Of a stretch of DNA of 64,000 nucleotides, positions 17,982 through 26,773 are shown piece by piece. The notes below the pieces were generated by a model. That model made no database searches and was not told the origin of the DNA. It saw only the letters and a program-made list of their open reading frames with translations. Where the stretch lies: NCBI RefSeq assembly GCF_042676185.1, contig NZ_JBHTJT010000006.1, positions 248,001 through 312,000 on the forward strand. The letters run 5' to 3'. Numbering within the stretch: position 1 is the stretch's first letter; each line of letters starts with the position of its first letter. A program made the translations under genes and the position numbers. Origin of the DNA: Tropicimonas aquimaris. Lineage in GTDB: Bacteria > Pseudomonadota > Alphaproteobacteria > Rhodobacterales > Rhodobacteraceae.

Positions 17982-19583
17982 ATGTCGGACGTCCGGTTCT
18001 ATTTTTCCCGTTTCATCCGACGCTTGCACTGGTTTCTTCTGGTCGCTGTCACGATCTCTGCAGCCTCGGTCATTGTCGCGCTGACCCTGCCACCCTCTTA
18101 CGAAAGCGACCTGCGGCTGATCGTCGAGTCGAAACAGATCCCTGACAACCTCGCCGAATCGACTGTCTCCACGCCGGCGCTGGAGCAGCTCCAGATCGTG
18201 CAGCAGCGGCTGCTGACCCGCGAGAACCTGCTCGACATCGCCAACGACATCACCGCCGTCCACAACCAGTCCCTGCTCAATCCCGACGAGATCGTGCGCG
18301 CCATGAGGGCGCAGACCCGGGTGCGCAGCACCTCGGGCCGGGATGCGGCAACGCTGATGGACATCTCCTTCGAGGCCCCCTCGCCCCAGGCCGCCGCCGG
18401 GGTGCTCAACGCCTACCTGACGCTGATTCTCGAGGAAGACGCCGAGTTCCGCACCGCGCGGGCCGTCACCACGATGGAGTTCTTCGAACAGCAGGTGGAG
18501 CGCCTTGGGGAGGATCTCGATGCCAAGAGCCGCGAGATCCTGGAGTTCAAGAACGGCAATGCCGATGCCTTGCCGGAGACGCTGAACTACCGGATGGCCG
18601 AGCTGTCGCGACTTGAGGAACGGCTCACAACCATCGATGCCGACATCGAGAACTTCCAGGGACAGGCGGAGCAGCTGCTGCGCCTCGCGGAAACCCAGAA
18701 CCAGCTTTCCGGGCTCAACGCCACCGCCGCCGGCGGCACGCTCACCCCGCGCCAGCAGCGGCTTCTGCAACTGGAGCGCGAGTTGGAGGAGATGCGCGGC
18801 GTCTATTCCGAGACCAACCCCCGGGTCGTCCAGCAACTCGCCCGGATCGAGCAGCTCCGCGAGGCGATCGCGGCGGAACTCGGCATCGGCACCGCGCCCG
18901 AGGGGGAGGCCACCGCCGACGACGGCACTGCCGAGAACGGAATTGCGAACCTCGCCCAGACCGACAATCCCATGCTGAACCTGCAGCTCGAAGGGATCGG
19001 GATGCGCGTCGCCACGCTTGCCAGCCAGCGCGACGAGACGCTGCGGCGGGTCGAGGAACTGCGCGGCTCCATCGCGCGCACGCCGGCCAACGCTCTGCAG
19101 CTCGAGGCGCTGGAACGCGACTACATGAACACCCAGAAACAATACAACGCCGCCTCGGACCGGCTGAGCAGCGCCTCTACCGGGGAGCGGATCGAGCTGC
19201 TGTCTCGCGGCCAGCGGATCACCGTGATCGAGCCGCCCGCCGTGCCGAGCGCACCGACCCGCCCGAACCGCATCAAGCTCGCAGGGGCCGGCATCGCGAC
19301 CGGCATCCTCGCGGGGCTCGGCCTCGTCTTCCTGCTGGAATTCCTGAACCGCTCGGTGCGGCGCGCCGACGACATAGTGGCCCATTTCGAGGTCATGCCG
19401 ATCGCTACCATCCCCTACGTGCGCTCCAGCCGGCAGCAGATGATCGACCGGGGCTTGAAGCTGGCGCTGATCCTCGCGATTCTGGTCGGGGGACCGGCGT
19501 TGATCTATGCCGTGCATGAATTCTACATGCCGCTGGATCTGGTCGCCGAAGACACGATGAACCGCCTGGGCGTACGCTGGTAG
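17982..19583 (+). CDS. Wzz/GumC-type polysaccharide chain-length determinant
   Basis: A 533-residue inner-membrane protein that sets polymer length and links polymerase to export. Membrane segments lie at about 16-36 and 430-450, and a third hydrophobic stretch at about 490-510. The periplasmic part between the first two is mostly coiled coil (e.g. 160-250 and 355-400), and IEPPAVPSAPTRPNR before the second membrane segment is the usual Wzz proline-rich motif. The kinase gene follows by 32 bases. The third hydrophobic stretch fits the exosortase-type subfamily. The kinase and Wzz are separate proteins here, as in PEP-CTERM loci. Confidence 0.88.
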   Translation: MSDVRFYFSRFIRRLHWFLLVAVTISAASVIVALTLPPSYESDLRLIVESKQIPDNLAESTVSTPALEQLQIVQQRLLTRENLLDIANDITAVHNQSLLNPDEIVRAMRAQTRVRSTSGRDAATLMDISFEAPSPQAAAGVLNAYLTLILEEDAEFRTARAVTTMEFFEQQVERLGEDLDAKSREILEFKNGNADALPETLNYRMAELSRLEERLTTIDADIENFQGQAEQLLRLAETQNQLSGLNATAAGGTLTPRQQRLLQLERELEEMRGVYSETNPRVVQQLARIEQLREAIAAELGIGTAPEGEATADDGTAENGIANLAQTDNPMLNLQLEGIGMRVATLASQRDETLRRVEELRGSIARTPANALQLEALERDYMNTQKQYNAASDRLSSASTGERIELLSRGQRITVIEPPAVPSAPTRPNRIKLAGAGIATGILAGLGLVFLLEFLNRSVRRADDIVAHFEVMPIATIPYVRSSRQQMIDRGLKLALILAILVGGPALIYAVHEFYMPLDLVAEDTMNRLGVRW

Positions 19584-19615
19584 GCCCGGACGGCGACGGA
19601 GAGAAGAGGCGACCC

Positions 19616-20536
19616 ATGGACAGATTGCACGCTGCCATCGAGAAGGCCCGCGCCGAACGCGAGAAGGCGCTGGCGGGCCAGCCCTCCCGCCCGCTGTCGC
19701 CGCCGCCCCTGCCCGCAGGCGCGGCCCAGGACCCGCTTCTGGGCCCGGCAGCCGCACCGCAGGTGCCGTTCCCTGTCTCGCCGCCGACCGATCCCGCCCC
19801 GACCGTCGGGCGGGGCCGTCCGCAGGTCTGGCAGTCGCTGCGCCCGTTCGACCGAGAGGCCAAGGAACTCAAGCGCAACCGCCTGCTGGCGTTGCGTGGT
19901 GGCAAGGAAGCGGTGCCCTTCGACCTGCTCCGCACCCGGATGCTGCATCAGCTCAAGCAGAACGGCTGGCGCCGGGTCGGGATCGTCTCGCCCACTCCCG
20001 AATGCGGCAAGACCACGGTCGCGGCCAACCTCGCCTTCGCCTTCAGCCGCCAGCCGGATGTGACCGCGCTGCTGCTCGATTTCGACCTGCGCCGGCCGCG
20101 GCTTGCCAAGATGCTCGGGCAAAACGTCGAACACGGTATGGCCGACGTGCTGCGCGGCTCCGTCAGCTTCGCCGAGCACGCGCTGAAGTTGAGCGAAAAC
20201 GTCGCCATCGGGATGAATGTGGAACCCGCCACAGCCCCGTCGGAACTGCTCCAGAGCGAGCGCACGGTGTCCGCGCTGGCCCGGATCGAGGCGGAATTCG
20301 CCCCCGATGTCGTGCTTTTCGACCTGCCGCCGATGCTCTCGACCGACGACAATTATGGCTTCCTGCAACGGGTCGATTGCGTGCTGCTTCTGGCCGCCGC
20401 CGAGCAAACCACGATCGACCAGATCGACGTCAGCCTGCGCCAGTTGAACGACCTGACGACGGTGCTCGGCGTGGTGCTGAACAAAAACCGTTTCTCTTCG
20501 TCCACTTACGGGTACAATTCAGACTACTACTACTGA
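19616..20536 (+). CDS. Bacterial tyrosine autokinase (BY-kinase, CpsD/CapB-like)
   Basis: A 306-residue cytosolic kinase that works with the Wzz protein encoded just upstream. The modified Walker A is PTPECGKTTVAANLAFAF (about 122-139); Walker A' is LLLDFDLRRPRL; Walker B is DVVLFDLPPML. The last residues, TYGYNSDYYY, form a tyrosine cluster that is the expected autophosphorylation tail. Its phosphorylation state usually tunes chain length and export. The N-terminal 60 residues are Pro-rich and contain AEREKALAG, the usual start of locus-linked tyrosine kinases. A glycosyltransferase follows by 31 bases. Confidence 0.9.
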   Translation: MDRLHAAIEKARAEREKALAGQPSRPLSPPPLPAGAAQDPLLGPAAAPQVPFPVSPPTDPAPTVGRGRPQVWQSLRPFDREAKELKRNRLLALRGGKEAVPFDLLRTRMLHQLKQNGWRRVGIVSPTPECGKTTVAANLAFAFSRQPDVTALLLDFDLRRPRLAKMLGQNVEHGMADVLRGSVSFAEHALKLSENVAIGMNVEPATAPSELLQSERTVSALARIEAEFAPDVVLFDLPPMLSTDDNYGFLQRVDCVLLLAAAEQTTIDQIDVSLRQLNDLTTVLGVVLNKNRFSSSTYGYNSDYYY

Positions 20537-20567
20537 ACGCCCCTCTGCGGACAAGGAAGCGGACGCG

Positions 20568-21584
20568 ATGGCCATCCAGCTGATCGCCAACATGACGCCG
20601 GTCGTCGGCTGGTCTCCGGTGCTGCACATGATCGGGCTGATGGCGCGATGCATGGGCGCGCGGCTTCACCAGCCGAGTGTGGCCCGGTATTCCGTGGCCG
20701 GCCGCAACCTGTTGCCGTTGTTGATGCCGCCCCGGCACGGTGACGGCGACATCGCGATCTTCATCGCGCGAACCCCGGCCGAGACCCTCTCGCTGCTGAC
20801 CCCGCGCCACCGGCTCGCCTCCTATCGCCTGCGCGTGCTCTGGCTGATCGACAGTTTCTGGGTCGACCGCCTGCCCCCCACCGACAAGCTCGACGCATAT
20901 GACGTGATCTGCTTCACCCGCGGAGGCGACCGGGACTTCTACGAAAGGGAGTTCGGCAAACGGGCGCTCTGGCTCGGCTGGGGCAGCGACGTGCTGGACC
21001 TGGGCTCCGCCAATGCCGAGCGCCCGGTCGATGTGCTACGGGTCGGACGCCAGCCACCCGACTGGGACAACGACGTCGCGAGCGCCGCGGCCTGCGCCGC
21101 CGCCGGGTTGCGCTTTGCCGGCCGGCCGCCCTTCGGCGAAACGCCGGAGGCTCAGCAGGCGCAGATCATGTCCGCCTATTCCGACGCGAAGTTCGTGATC
21201 GCGCATTCCAATCTCGCCGCGCCCGCGCCCTACGTGCACCCGAGCGTCGAATACATCACCGCGCGCTGGACCGATGCGCTGGCCTGCGGCGCGGTGGTGG
21301 CGGGAAGCCAGCCGCAGGGCGACCTCGAGCTGGTCGACTGGCCCGGCGCCTTGCTGGACTTCCCGCGGATCGACCGGGCTGAGAACGTGGCGCGGCTTGC
21401 CGAGGCAGCGGCGGCATGGACCCCGGAGACCGCCCGCCGCAATCACCTCGAGGCGCTGAAGCGGCTGGACTGGCGTTGGCGCTTCGAGACACTTGCCCAA
21501 CGGATGGGGATGTATCCGCCGGCGCTCGCCTCCGAGATGACCCGACTGCACGCCGCCATCGCCGCCGCCGAGTCTGGCTGCTAG
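20568..21584 (+). CDS. Probable group 1 glycosyltransferase
   Basis: A 338-residue soluble protein of the GT-B fold type. The C-terminal half, with a VHPSVEYITARWTDALACG segment followed by VAGSQPQGDLELVDWPG, resembles the nucleotide-sugar site of group 1 enzymes. The RWRFETLAQRMG tail also fits. It lacks the clear E-x7-E signature, so the call is moderate. RBS AAGGAAG precedes the ATG. It closes the rightward operon and is convergent with the first beta-helix gene, five bases away. Confidence 0.6.
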   Translation: MAIQLIANMTPVVGWSPVLHMIGLMARCMGARLHQPSVARYSVAGRNLLPLLMPPRHGDGDIAIFIARTPAETLSLLTPRHRLASYRLRVLWLIDSFWVDRLPPTDKLDAYDVICFTRGGDRDFYEREFGKRALWLGWGSDVLDLGSANAERPVDVLRVGRQPPDWDNDVASAAACAAAGLRFAGRPPFGETPEAQQAQIMSAYSDAKFVIAHSNLAAPAPYVHPSVEYITARWTDALACGAVVAGSQPQGDLELVDWPGALLDFPRIDRAENVARLAEAAAAWTPETARRNHLEALKRLDWRWRFETLAQRMGMYPPALASEMTRLHAAIAAAESGC

Positions 21585-21588
21585 CGCC

Positions 21589-23472
21589 CTATTCCGGCTC
21601 CAGCGCGCCCCGGCTCGGGGATTGCCCCCGGAGCGCACCGGTCAGATCGTCGAGCGCCACCGGCCCCTGCCCCGCATCCCCGATCGCCGCGCTGCCGGAC
21701 TGCGGCCTGTAGAGTGCGATGAAACCCTCCGGACTCGCGAAGGCGGGGTCGAGCGGCCAGGTCTGCGTATCGACCAGCCCGGGATAATAAGCTTCAAACA
21801 GCGGCGTGGCGTCGAGCGGCGCATCGGCCGTCGTCCCGCCGCCGACATTGGGGGTCAGAACGACGTTGTTGGCGACCACGACATCGGTGAAGTCGCGCCG
21901 GCTCGCCTCCTCCATCCGGCTCGGGCTGTCGCTGTTGGCGTCGCTGCGCAAATCGACCACGGTGTTGTTGTAAACCCGGATCGGCCCGGCGTTGTTCTCG
22001 GCATCGGTGAATCGCGTATCGACCGCCCACCGAACCACCGCCGACGGGCCCCGGTTGGTCTCCTTCGGAACATCCGGAAAGACGAACACTGAATTGCGCA
22101 GGCTCACCCCGGAATGACCGACAAAAACGCCGCCCTGGGTATTTGCGGTGCCGATGAAGAGCGATTTCTCCAGGATCACCTCGCCTAACCGGTCCTTGGC
22201 CGTCGAGGTGTTGCCGTGCAGGTCGACAAAGGACCAGCCGCCCTCGCCCACGATCCGCTGGGCGTTGAGGCGCGGGCCGCGGGTGCCGGTGACGTTCCAC
22301 CGGATCAGCGCCTGGTGCGCCTGCCGGCCGCCCGCGGTGGACCAGCCGTTGCGCGAAAAGAGCTGCACCTTGTCCAGCACGTGATAGCCCGACAGCAGCG
22401 GCGCGCTGAAGCGGACCGGCCCATGATCGTTGTGCCTGCCCCCCTTCGGACCGCCGCCGAGCGCCATCGGATCCTGCTCGATCCGGCAGCCGGTGATACC
22501 GACGAAGGTCGATTGCTTGGCCAGCAGGCCGTATCCCTGCCAGCGCTCGATCACGCAATCGGAGAGCGCCATCGACCCCGGTTCCTTGCTCGACATGTGT
22601 ACAGCGATCGAGAGGCCGGTGAAATGCATGTCGTACACCGTCCACTGGCCGGATTGCGTCATCAGGAGCCCCGGGCTGGGTCGGCCGGTCTCGGTCACCG
22701 GATCCCAGCCGCCGCGGATCTCCAGCCCCCAGATCTGCACGGGGAACATCGCTTTCGGCCCCCGGTGCATCGCCGGTCGCGGATTCGCGGAGGTGTCGAG
22801 CAGGGGACGCGCGCCCTGCCCCCAGGCCCCGATGTAGAAGTTCTTGCGGGCCTTGTCGTCGCGGATATCGATGGCGTCGCGCAGCGCGTAGGTCTCGCCC
22901 CGCTTGAGCAGCAACCGCCCCCGCGCCACGCCAAGCCTGGCATAGGCGTGGAGCGCGGTATCGAGGCGGGTGTGACGTGCGCCCGGCGGCGCGCCGGTGA
23001 AATCGCCGTCCTGCGCGACGACGATGGTGCCCGCGGGGCCAAAAGCGCGCTCCGGGTCCTCCACCACCACGGTCGCGGTGGCCGTGATGGTTGTCGTGCC
23101 GTCCGTCACTTCGCAGGTCACGGTGTAGCTGCCGGGCGTCGCAAAGACGTGCATGGCCGTCGGCCCGAAGGCATCGCCGAGCGACGTCCCCCAGATGGCC
23201 GCGACCCGCGGCAGCGCGACCCGCGCCGCGCGGTTCTCGCCAAACTCCCAGCGATAGCGCAGCTCGTGCGCCGGACGTTCGCCCCAGTCTTCGACGGCAG
23301 CGCGGAAGAACACACCATGCGGGGCGATCCCGTTCGGCGCTTCGGCGCGGATGGTCACCGAGGGCGCGGCCTGAACCTCGCCTGCCTGTATCAGCAGTCC
23401 GGCAAGCAGAATGAGCGGCGTCAGTGAGCGCAGCCCTCGGATCGGCATGGAGAGAAATCGGAACCTGCGCAC
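21589..23472 (-). CDS. Secreted PKD-like / parallel beta-helix protein 1
   Basis: A 627-residue exported protein. It starts at a GTG (23472) with AGGAGA six bases ahead; a signal peptide with LTPLILLAGLLIQAGEVQA follows. Residues ~40-140 form a PKD-like beta-sandwich, ending SYTVTCEVTDGTTT. Then a right-handed beta-helix follows, with motifs YNNTVVDLR, LFSRNGWSTAGG and WQGYGLLAK. It is a clear paralogue of the next gene. Beta-helix proteins here may cleave, modify or bind the polysaccharide; no catalytic residues are obvious. No sorting tail or lipobox is seen. The alternative ATG start at 23448 has no ribosome site. Confidence 0.75.
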   Translation of the reverse strand: MRRFRFLSMPIRGLRSLTPLILLAGLLIQAGEVQAAPSVTIRAEAPNGIAPHGVFFRAAVEDWGERPAHELRYRWEFGENRAARVALPRVAAIWGTSLGDAFGPTAMHVFATPGSYTVTCEVTDGTTTITATATVVVEDPERAFGPAGTIVVAQDGDFTGAPPGARHTRLDTALHAYARLGVARGRLLLKRGETYALRDAIDIRDDKARKNFYIGAWGQGARPLLDTSANPRPAMHRGPKAMFPVQIWGLEIRGGWDPVTETGRPSPGLLMTQSGQWTVYDMHFTGLSIAVHMSSKEPGSMALSDCVIERWQGYGLLAKQSTFVGITGCRIEQDPMALGGGPKGGRHNDHGPVRFSAPLLSGYHVLDKVQLFSRNGWSTAGGRQAHQALIRWNVTGTRGPRLNAQRIVGEGGWSFVDLHGNTSTAKDRLGEVILEKSLFIGTANTQGGVFVGHSGVSLRNSVFVFPDVPKETNRGPSAVVRWAVDTRFTDAENNAGPIRVYNNTVVDLRSDANSDSPSRMEEASRRDFTDVVVANNVVLTPNVGGGTTADAPLDATPLFEAYYPGLVDTQTWPLDPAFASPEGFIALYRPQSGSAAIGDAGQGPVALDDLTGALRGQSPSRGALEPE

Positions 23473-23636
23473 ATCGTCTCCTGTCGGTCGGGCATCGCTG
23501 CTGGCAGCGTGCGGCCATGATCGGAAGGTGACCGATGCGGCGCGGCATTTCCACCCGCAATGCGAACGGGGCGACAGGAGAAGCGCCGCCCCGCAAAGCG
23601 CCCCGGGTGAACGGTGATGGCGCGCACGCGCCCGCG

Positions 23637-26606
23637 TCAGAACCCCAGCCGCAGGATCGCCTGCTCCGCGGCGCGGCGGCCGGCAATCCGCTGCCCCTCG
23701 GCATCCGAATGGGTGCCGTCGACCTCCACATGGCCGGCATCGCGCGCGACGTAGATGCAGTCGGGCTGCGCCTCCGGCCCGCCGGAGTCCATGTCCATCG
23801 CCGCCTGCACCCGCAGGAACTCCGCCTGGTGCGTGTTGGTGCCGTCCGGCAGCGGGCCGAGGATGATCCACGGCGCCCCGGAGGCTCCGGTCGCCGCCCC
23901 AAAGGCCGTTCGCATCGCCGCGAAAGTGGTGGGATAAGAGGACATGTCGGCCGTCACATCGGCCTCGCCCTGCCCCCAGAGCACCGCCCGCACCGCACTG
24001 CCCGCGGGCGCCGCCGCACGGCAGGCGTTGGTCCGCGCGACGGCATAGGCGTAGGCGTAAGGATCGGTACCCGCCGGGTTCCAGGCGCCGCCTGCCCCCT
24101 CCAGCGTTGTCGCGGGCCAGGCCGCGCAGACCAGCACGACACAGCGCTCCGGCTTCCGGCCGACGATCGACTGGCCGAAAGCGAGGCCCGGAGAAAGACC
24201 GCGTGTCAGCGAGGACATCTGCAGCGGCGCATAGGCGGCATGGACGGTGTCGATGACCGTGCCATAGCTCGACTCCTGCGAAGAGCCCGGCCACTGGAGC
24301 AGCCTCGGATCGCTCCAACCGTCCTGCGCCGCATCGAGCCCGAGCGAGGTCGTAGCCCCGGCGGCCATGTTCGACTGGCCCGCGAGCACGTAAATGTCCC
24401 AGGGCAGCGCCAGGACATCGTCCATCTTCACGACGTCGAAATGCTCCAGATGCTCGCCCGACCATGCGGACCCCGCGAGGAACTGCGCCTGCATGTTGGA
24501 TGCCGCCTCGAAGGGCCAGACCTGGTGCAGGCCGCGGTTGCGCGCCGAGGGCATCATCGTGGGCGACAGCAGCCGCGCCCGGTAGGAGGAGCCGGGAAGC
24601 TCTTCCCGCAGGACGGAATGGGCCCAGTAGGTTCCCTCCAGCGTGAGGCCCGCGGCCGTGACAGTCTCCAGCGAGCCGAGCGCGACCGCACCGGCCTCGG
24701 CCGTTCCTGTCACCGTGACATGGCTCTGGTCGTCGAGTGCCGCCTGCGCAGCGGTGAAAGGCGACGGGCGCGGCTGCGTGGCCCCGGTTGCCGCGCTCGC
24801 TCCACGCAGGGCGCCAAAGAAATCGTCGAGCGCCACCAGCCCGCCCGCGGCCCCGTCGGCAGCGCTGCCGAACAGCGGTTGGTAAAGCGCGATGAAGTCC
24901 GCCGGGCTGGCATAGGCGGCATCGAGCGGCGTGTTCTCGAAATCGTGGAGTCCCGGATAAAGCGCCTGGAACAGCACCGTGTCGTCAAGCGGGGCCGCGC
25001 CGGTGTCGCCGCCGGTCACATTGGGGTGGAACACCAGGTTGTTGGCCGCCTCGACCCCGGTGAAGGCCGCCGGAGGCGTCTCCACCGCGACCGTCGCGCC
25101 AAGGGTGTTGGCGTCATCGCGCAGGTCGATCACGGTGTTGCTGTAGATCCGGAAGGCACCGGCATCGTTCTCTGCGGTAGAGCTGTCCACGTCCCATTTG
25201 AACGCCGCCGATGGGCCGAAATTGGTCTCTGCCGGCACGTTCGGGAAGATCATCACGTTGTTGCGGGCTGTGAAGCCGGAATGGCCGAGCCGGAAGGCGC
25301 CGTGACTGTTTGCTGTGCCGATCAGCAGGGATTTCTCGAAGATCACCTCGCCCGGGACTTCCGGAGACGTGGAGGTGTTGCCGAAGCTGTCGATGACCGT
25401 CCAGCCACCCTCGGCCACGATGCGCTGCACGTTGATCCGCGCGCCCTCGATGCCCGAGACGTTCCAGCGGATGCAGGCCTGGTGCGCGATCCGCCCGCCG
25501 GCATAGCTCCAGCCGTTCCGCGAGAAGAACTGGCACTGGTCGACCACGTTGAACCCGTCCGCCGAAGGGCTGCCGAAGCGGAGCGGTCCGTGCACGCAAT
25601 GGCCGCTGCCGTCCTTCGGACCACCGCCGAGCCCGGCCGGGTCCTGCTCGATCCGGCAGCCGGTCAGGCCGACGTATTGCGAGTTCTGGGCGAGGATGCC
25701 GTAGCCCTGCCAGCCCTGCATCGAACAGCCCAGCATGGAAAGCGCGCCGGTCGTGTGCTGGAAGTTGATCGCGATCCCGAAGTTGCGGAAATTGCAGCCC
25801 TGAAAGGTCAGGTTCCCGTCATAGGTCAGCAGGAAGATCTCCTGAGAGGTGCCGGTCTCGGTGGTCGGGTCGAAGGCGCCCAGGAAATCGATGTCGATGA
25901 ACTGGATGTCCGAGCAATTGCCTCGCACGAAGGTGTCGTAGGCCGAGCCGCTGCTGTCGATCACCGGGTTGGCCCCGCTGCCCCAGGTGCCGACGGTGTA
26001 GTTGTCGCGCGCGCCCCAGGAGCGGACCTCGTACTGCGCCGTGATCGGATAGCTCTCGCCACGCTTGAGCAACAGCCGGGTCGGCGCGCTCTTTGTCCGG
26101 TAGGCCGTAAGCGCCGCGCCCAGGTCGGTGTATTGCACCGCCCCCGCCGGCGCACCGGTGAAATCGCCATCCGCCGCCACCACCCAGGTCGCGCTGCCGG
26201 TATAGATCTCGTCCGGATCGGCAATGGCGATCTCGGTCGTCCCGGTCAGCGTGCGGCTGCCGTCGGTCACTTCGCAGGTCACGGTGAAGGTGCCGGGCCG
26301 GGCGAAGACATGGCTCGCGGTCGGACCATAGGCCTCTGACAGCGTGTTGCCCCAGATCGCCGCGTTGCGCGGCAGGTCGAGCGGGTTGTCGGCCACCTCG
26401 CCGAAACACCACTTGAAGCGCAGCTCGTGGTTGGGAGCCTCGCCTCCGATGCCCGTGACCTCGGCCTCGAAAAACACCCCCGCCGGCGCGATGGATTGCG
26501 GCTGGTGGGTGATGATGGAGAGCGTGGCGCTCGGCGTGCTCGTGGGAGTGCTCCCGCTCGAGATCTTGCGCGAGAAGGGTTGGACGAGCGAGCGGACGGT
26601 CTGCAT
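23637..26606 (-). CDS. PKD-like / beta-helix protein 2 with SGNH esterase domain
   Basis: A 989-residue paralogue of the neighbouring beta-helix protein. The order is: a PKD-like domain (~30-135, ending FTVTCEVTDGSRT), a right-handed beta-helix (~140-640, with WQGYGILAQ, FFSRNGWSYAGG, YSNTVIDLR), a linker, then an SGNH/sialate-O-acetylesterase-type domain (~740-989). That domain has YVLAGQSNMAAG (catalytic Ser), LWGQGEADV and VDGTHSDAEG (Asp-His). This predicts removal of acetyl or similar esters from a polysaccharide. Unlike its paralogue it lacks a recognisable signal peptide: the start MQTVRSLVQPFSRKISSG has no hydrophobic core. The start at 26606 has GGAG eight bases upstream. Co-oriented with the first paralogue, 164 bases apart. 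Confidence 0.78.
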   Translation of the reverse strand: MQTVRSLVQPFSRKISSGSTPTSTPSATLSIITHQPQSIAPAGVFFEAEVTGIGGEAPNHELRFKWCFGEVADNPLDLPRNAAIWGNTLSEAYGPTASHVFARPGTFTVTCEVTDGSRTLTGTTEIAIADPDEIYTGSATWVVAADGDFTGAPAGAVQYTDLGAALTAYRTKSAPTRLLLKRGESYPITAQYEVRSWGARDNYTVGTWGSGANPVIDSSGSAYDTFVRGNCSDIQFIDIDFLGAFDPTTETGTSQEIFLLTYDGNLTFQGCNFRNFGIAINFQHTTGALSMLGCSMQGWQGYGILAQNSQYVGLTGCRIEQDPAGLGGGPKDGSGHCVHGPLRFGSPSADGFNVVDQCQFFSRNGWSYAGGRIAHQACIRWNVSGIEGARINVQRIVAEGGWTVIDSFGNTSTSPEVPGEVIFEKSLLIGTANSHGAFRLGHSGFTARNNVMIFPNVPAETNFGPSAAFKWDVDSSTAENDAGAFRIYSNTVIDLRDDANTLGATVAVETPPAAFTGVEAANNLVFHPNVTGGDTGAAPLDDTVLFQALYPGLHDFENTPLDAAYASPADFIALYQPLFGSAADGAAGGLVALDDFFGALRGASAATGATQPRPSPFTAAQAALDDQSHVTVTGTAEAGAVALGSLETVTAAGLTLEGTYWAHSVLREELPGSSYRARLLSPTMMPSARNRGLHQVWPFEAASNMQAQFLAGSAWSGEHLEHFDVVKMDDVLALPWDIYVLAGQSNMAAGATTSLGLDAAQDGWSDPRLLQWPGSSQESSYGTVIDTVHAAYAPLQMSSLTRGLSPGLAFGQSIVGRKPERCVVLVCAAWPATTLEGAGGAWNPAGTDPYAYAYAVARTNACRAAAPAGSAVRAVLWGQGEADVTADMSSYPTTFAAMRTAFGAATGASGAPWIILGPLPDGTNTHQAEFLRVQAAMDMDSGGPEAQPDCIYVARDAGHVEVDGTHSDAEGQRIAGRRAAEQAILRLGF

Positions 26607-26773
26607 GAGGTTTGCTCCGATATGTCTGGCGGCCGGTTGCGGCAGACTATGTGAAGAGAGAGTTAACGCCGCCCGATCCCACCGTTCGCTGCCCCCCTCG
26701 GCACGCCATGGCAATGCGGGCTCCGCTGGCGTAGAAGCCACGGGCAAACCCGCCAATTCCGACGCCACGCCCG

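Noticed and set aside
23535..26339. 934-codon plus-strand frame opposite the second beta-helix gene
   Set aside because: Arg/Gly/Ala-rich shadow with no motif; the minus strand has beta-helix and SGNH motifs.
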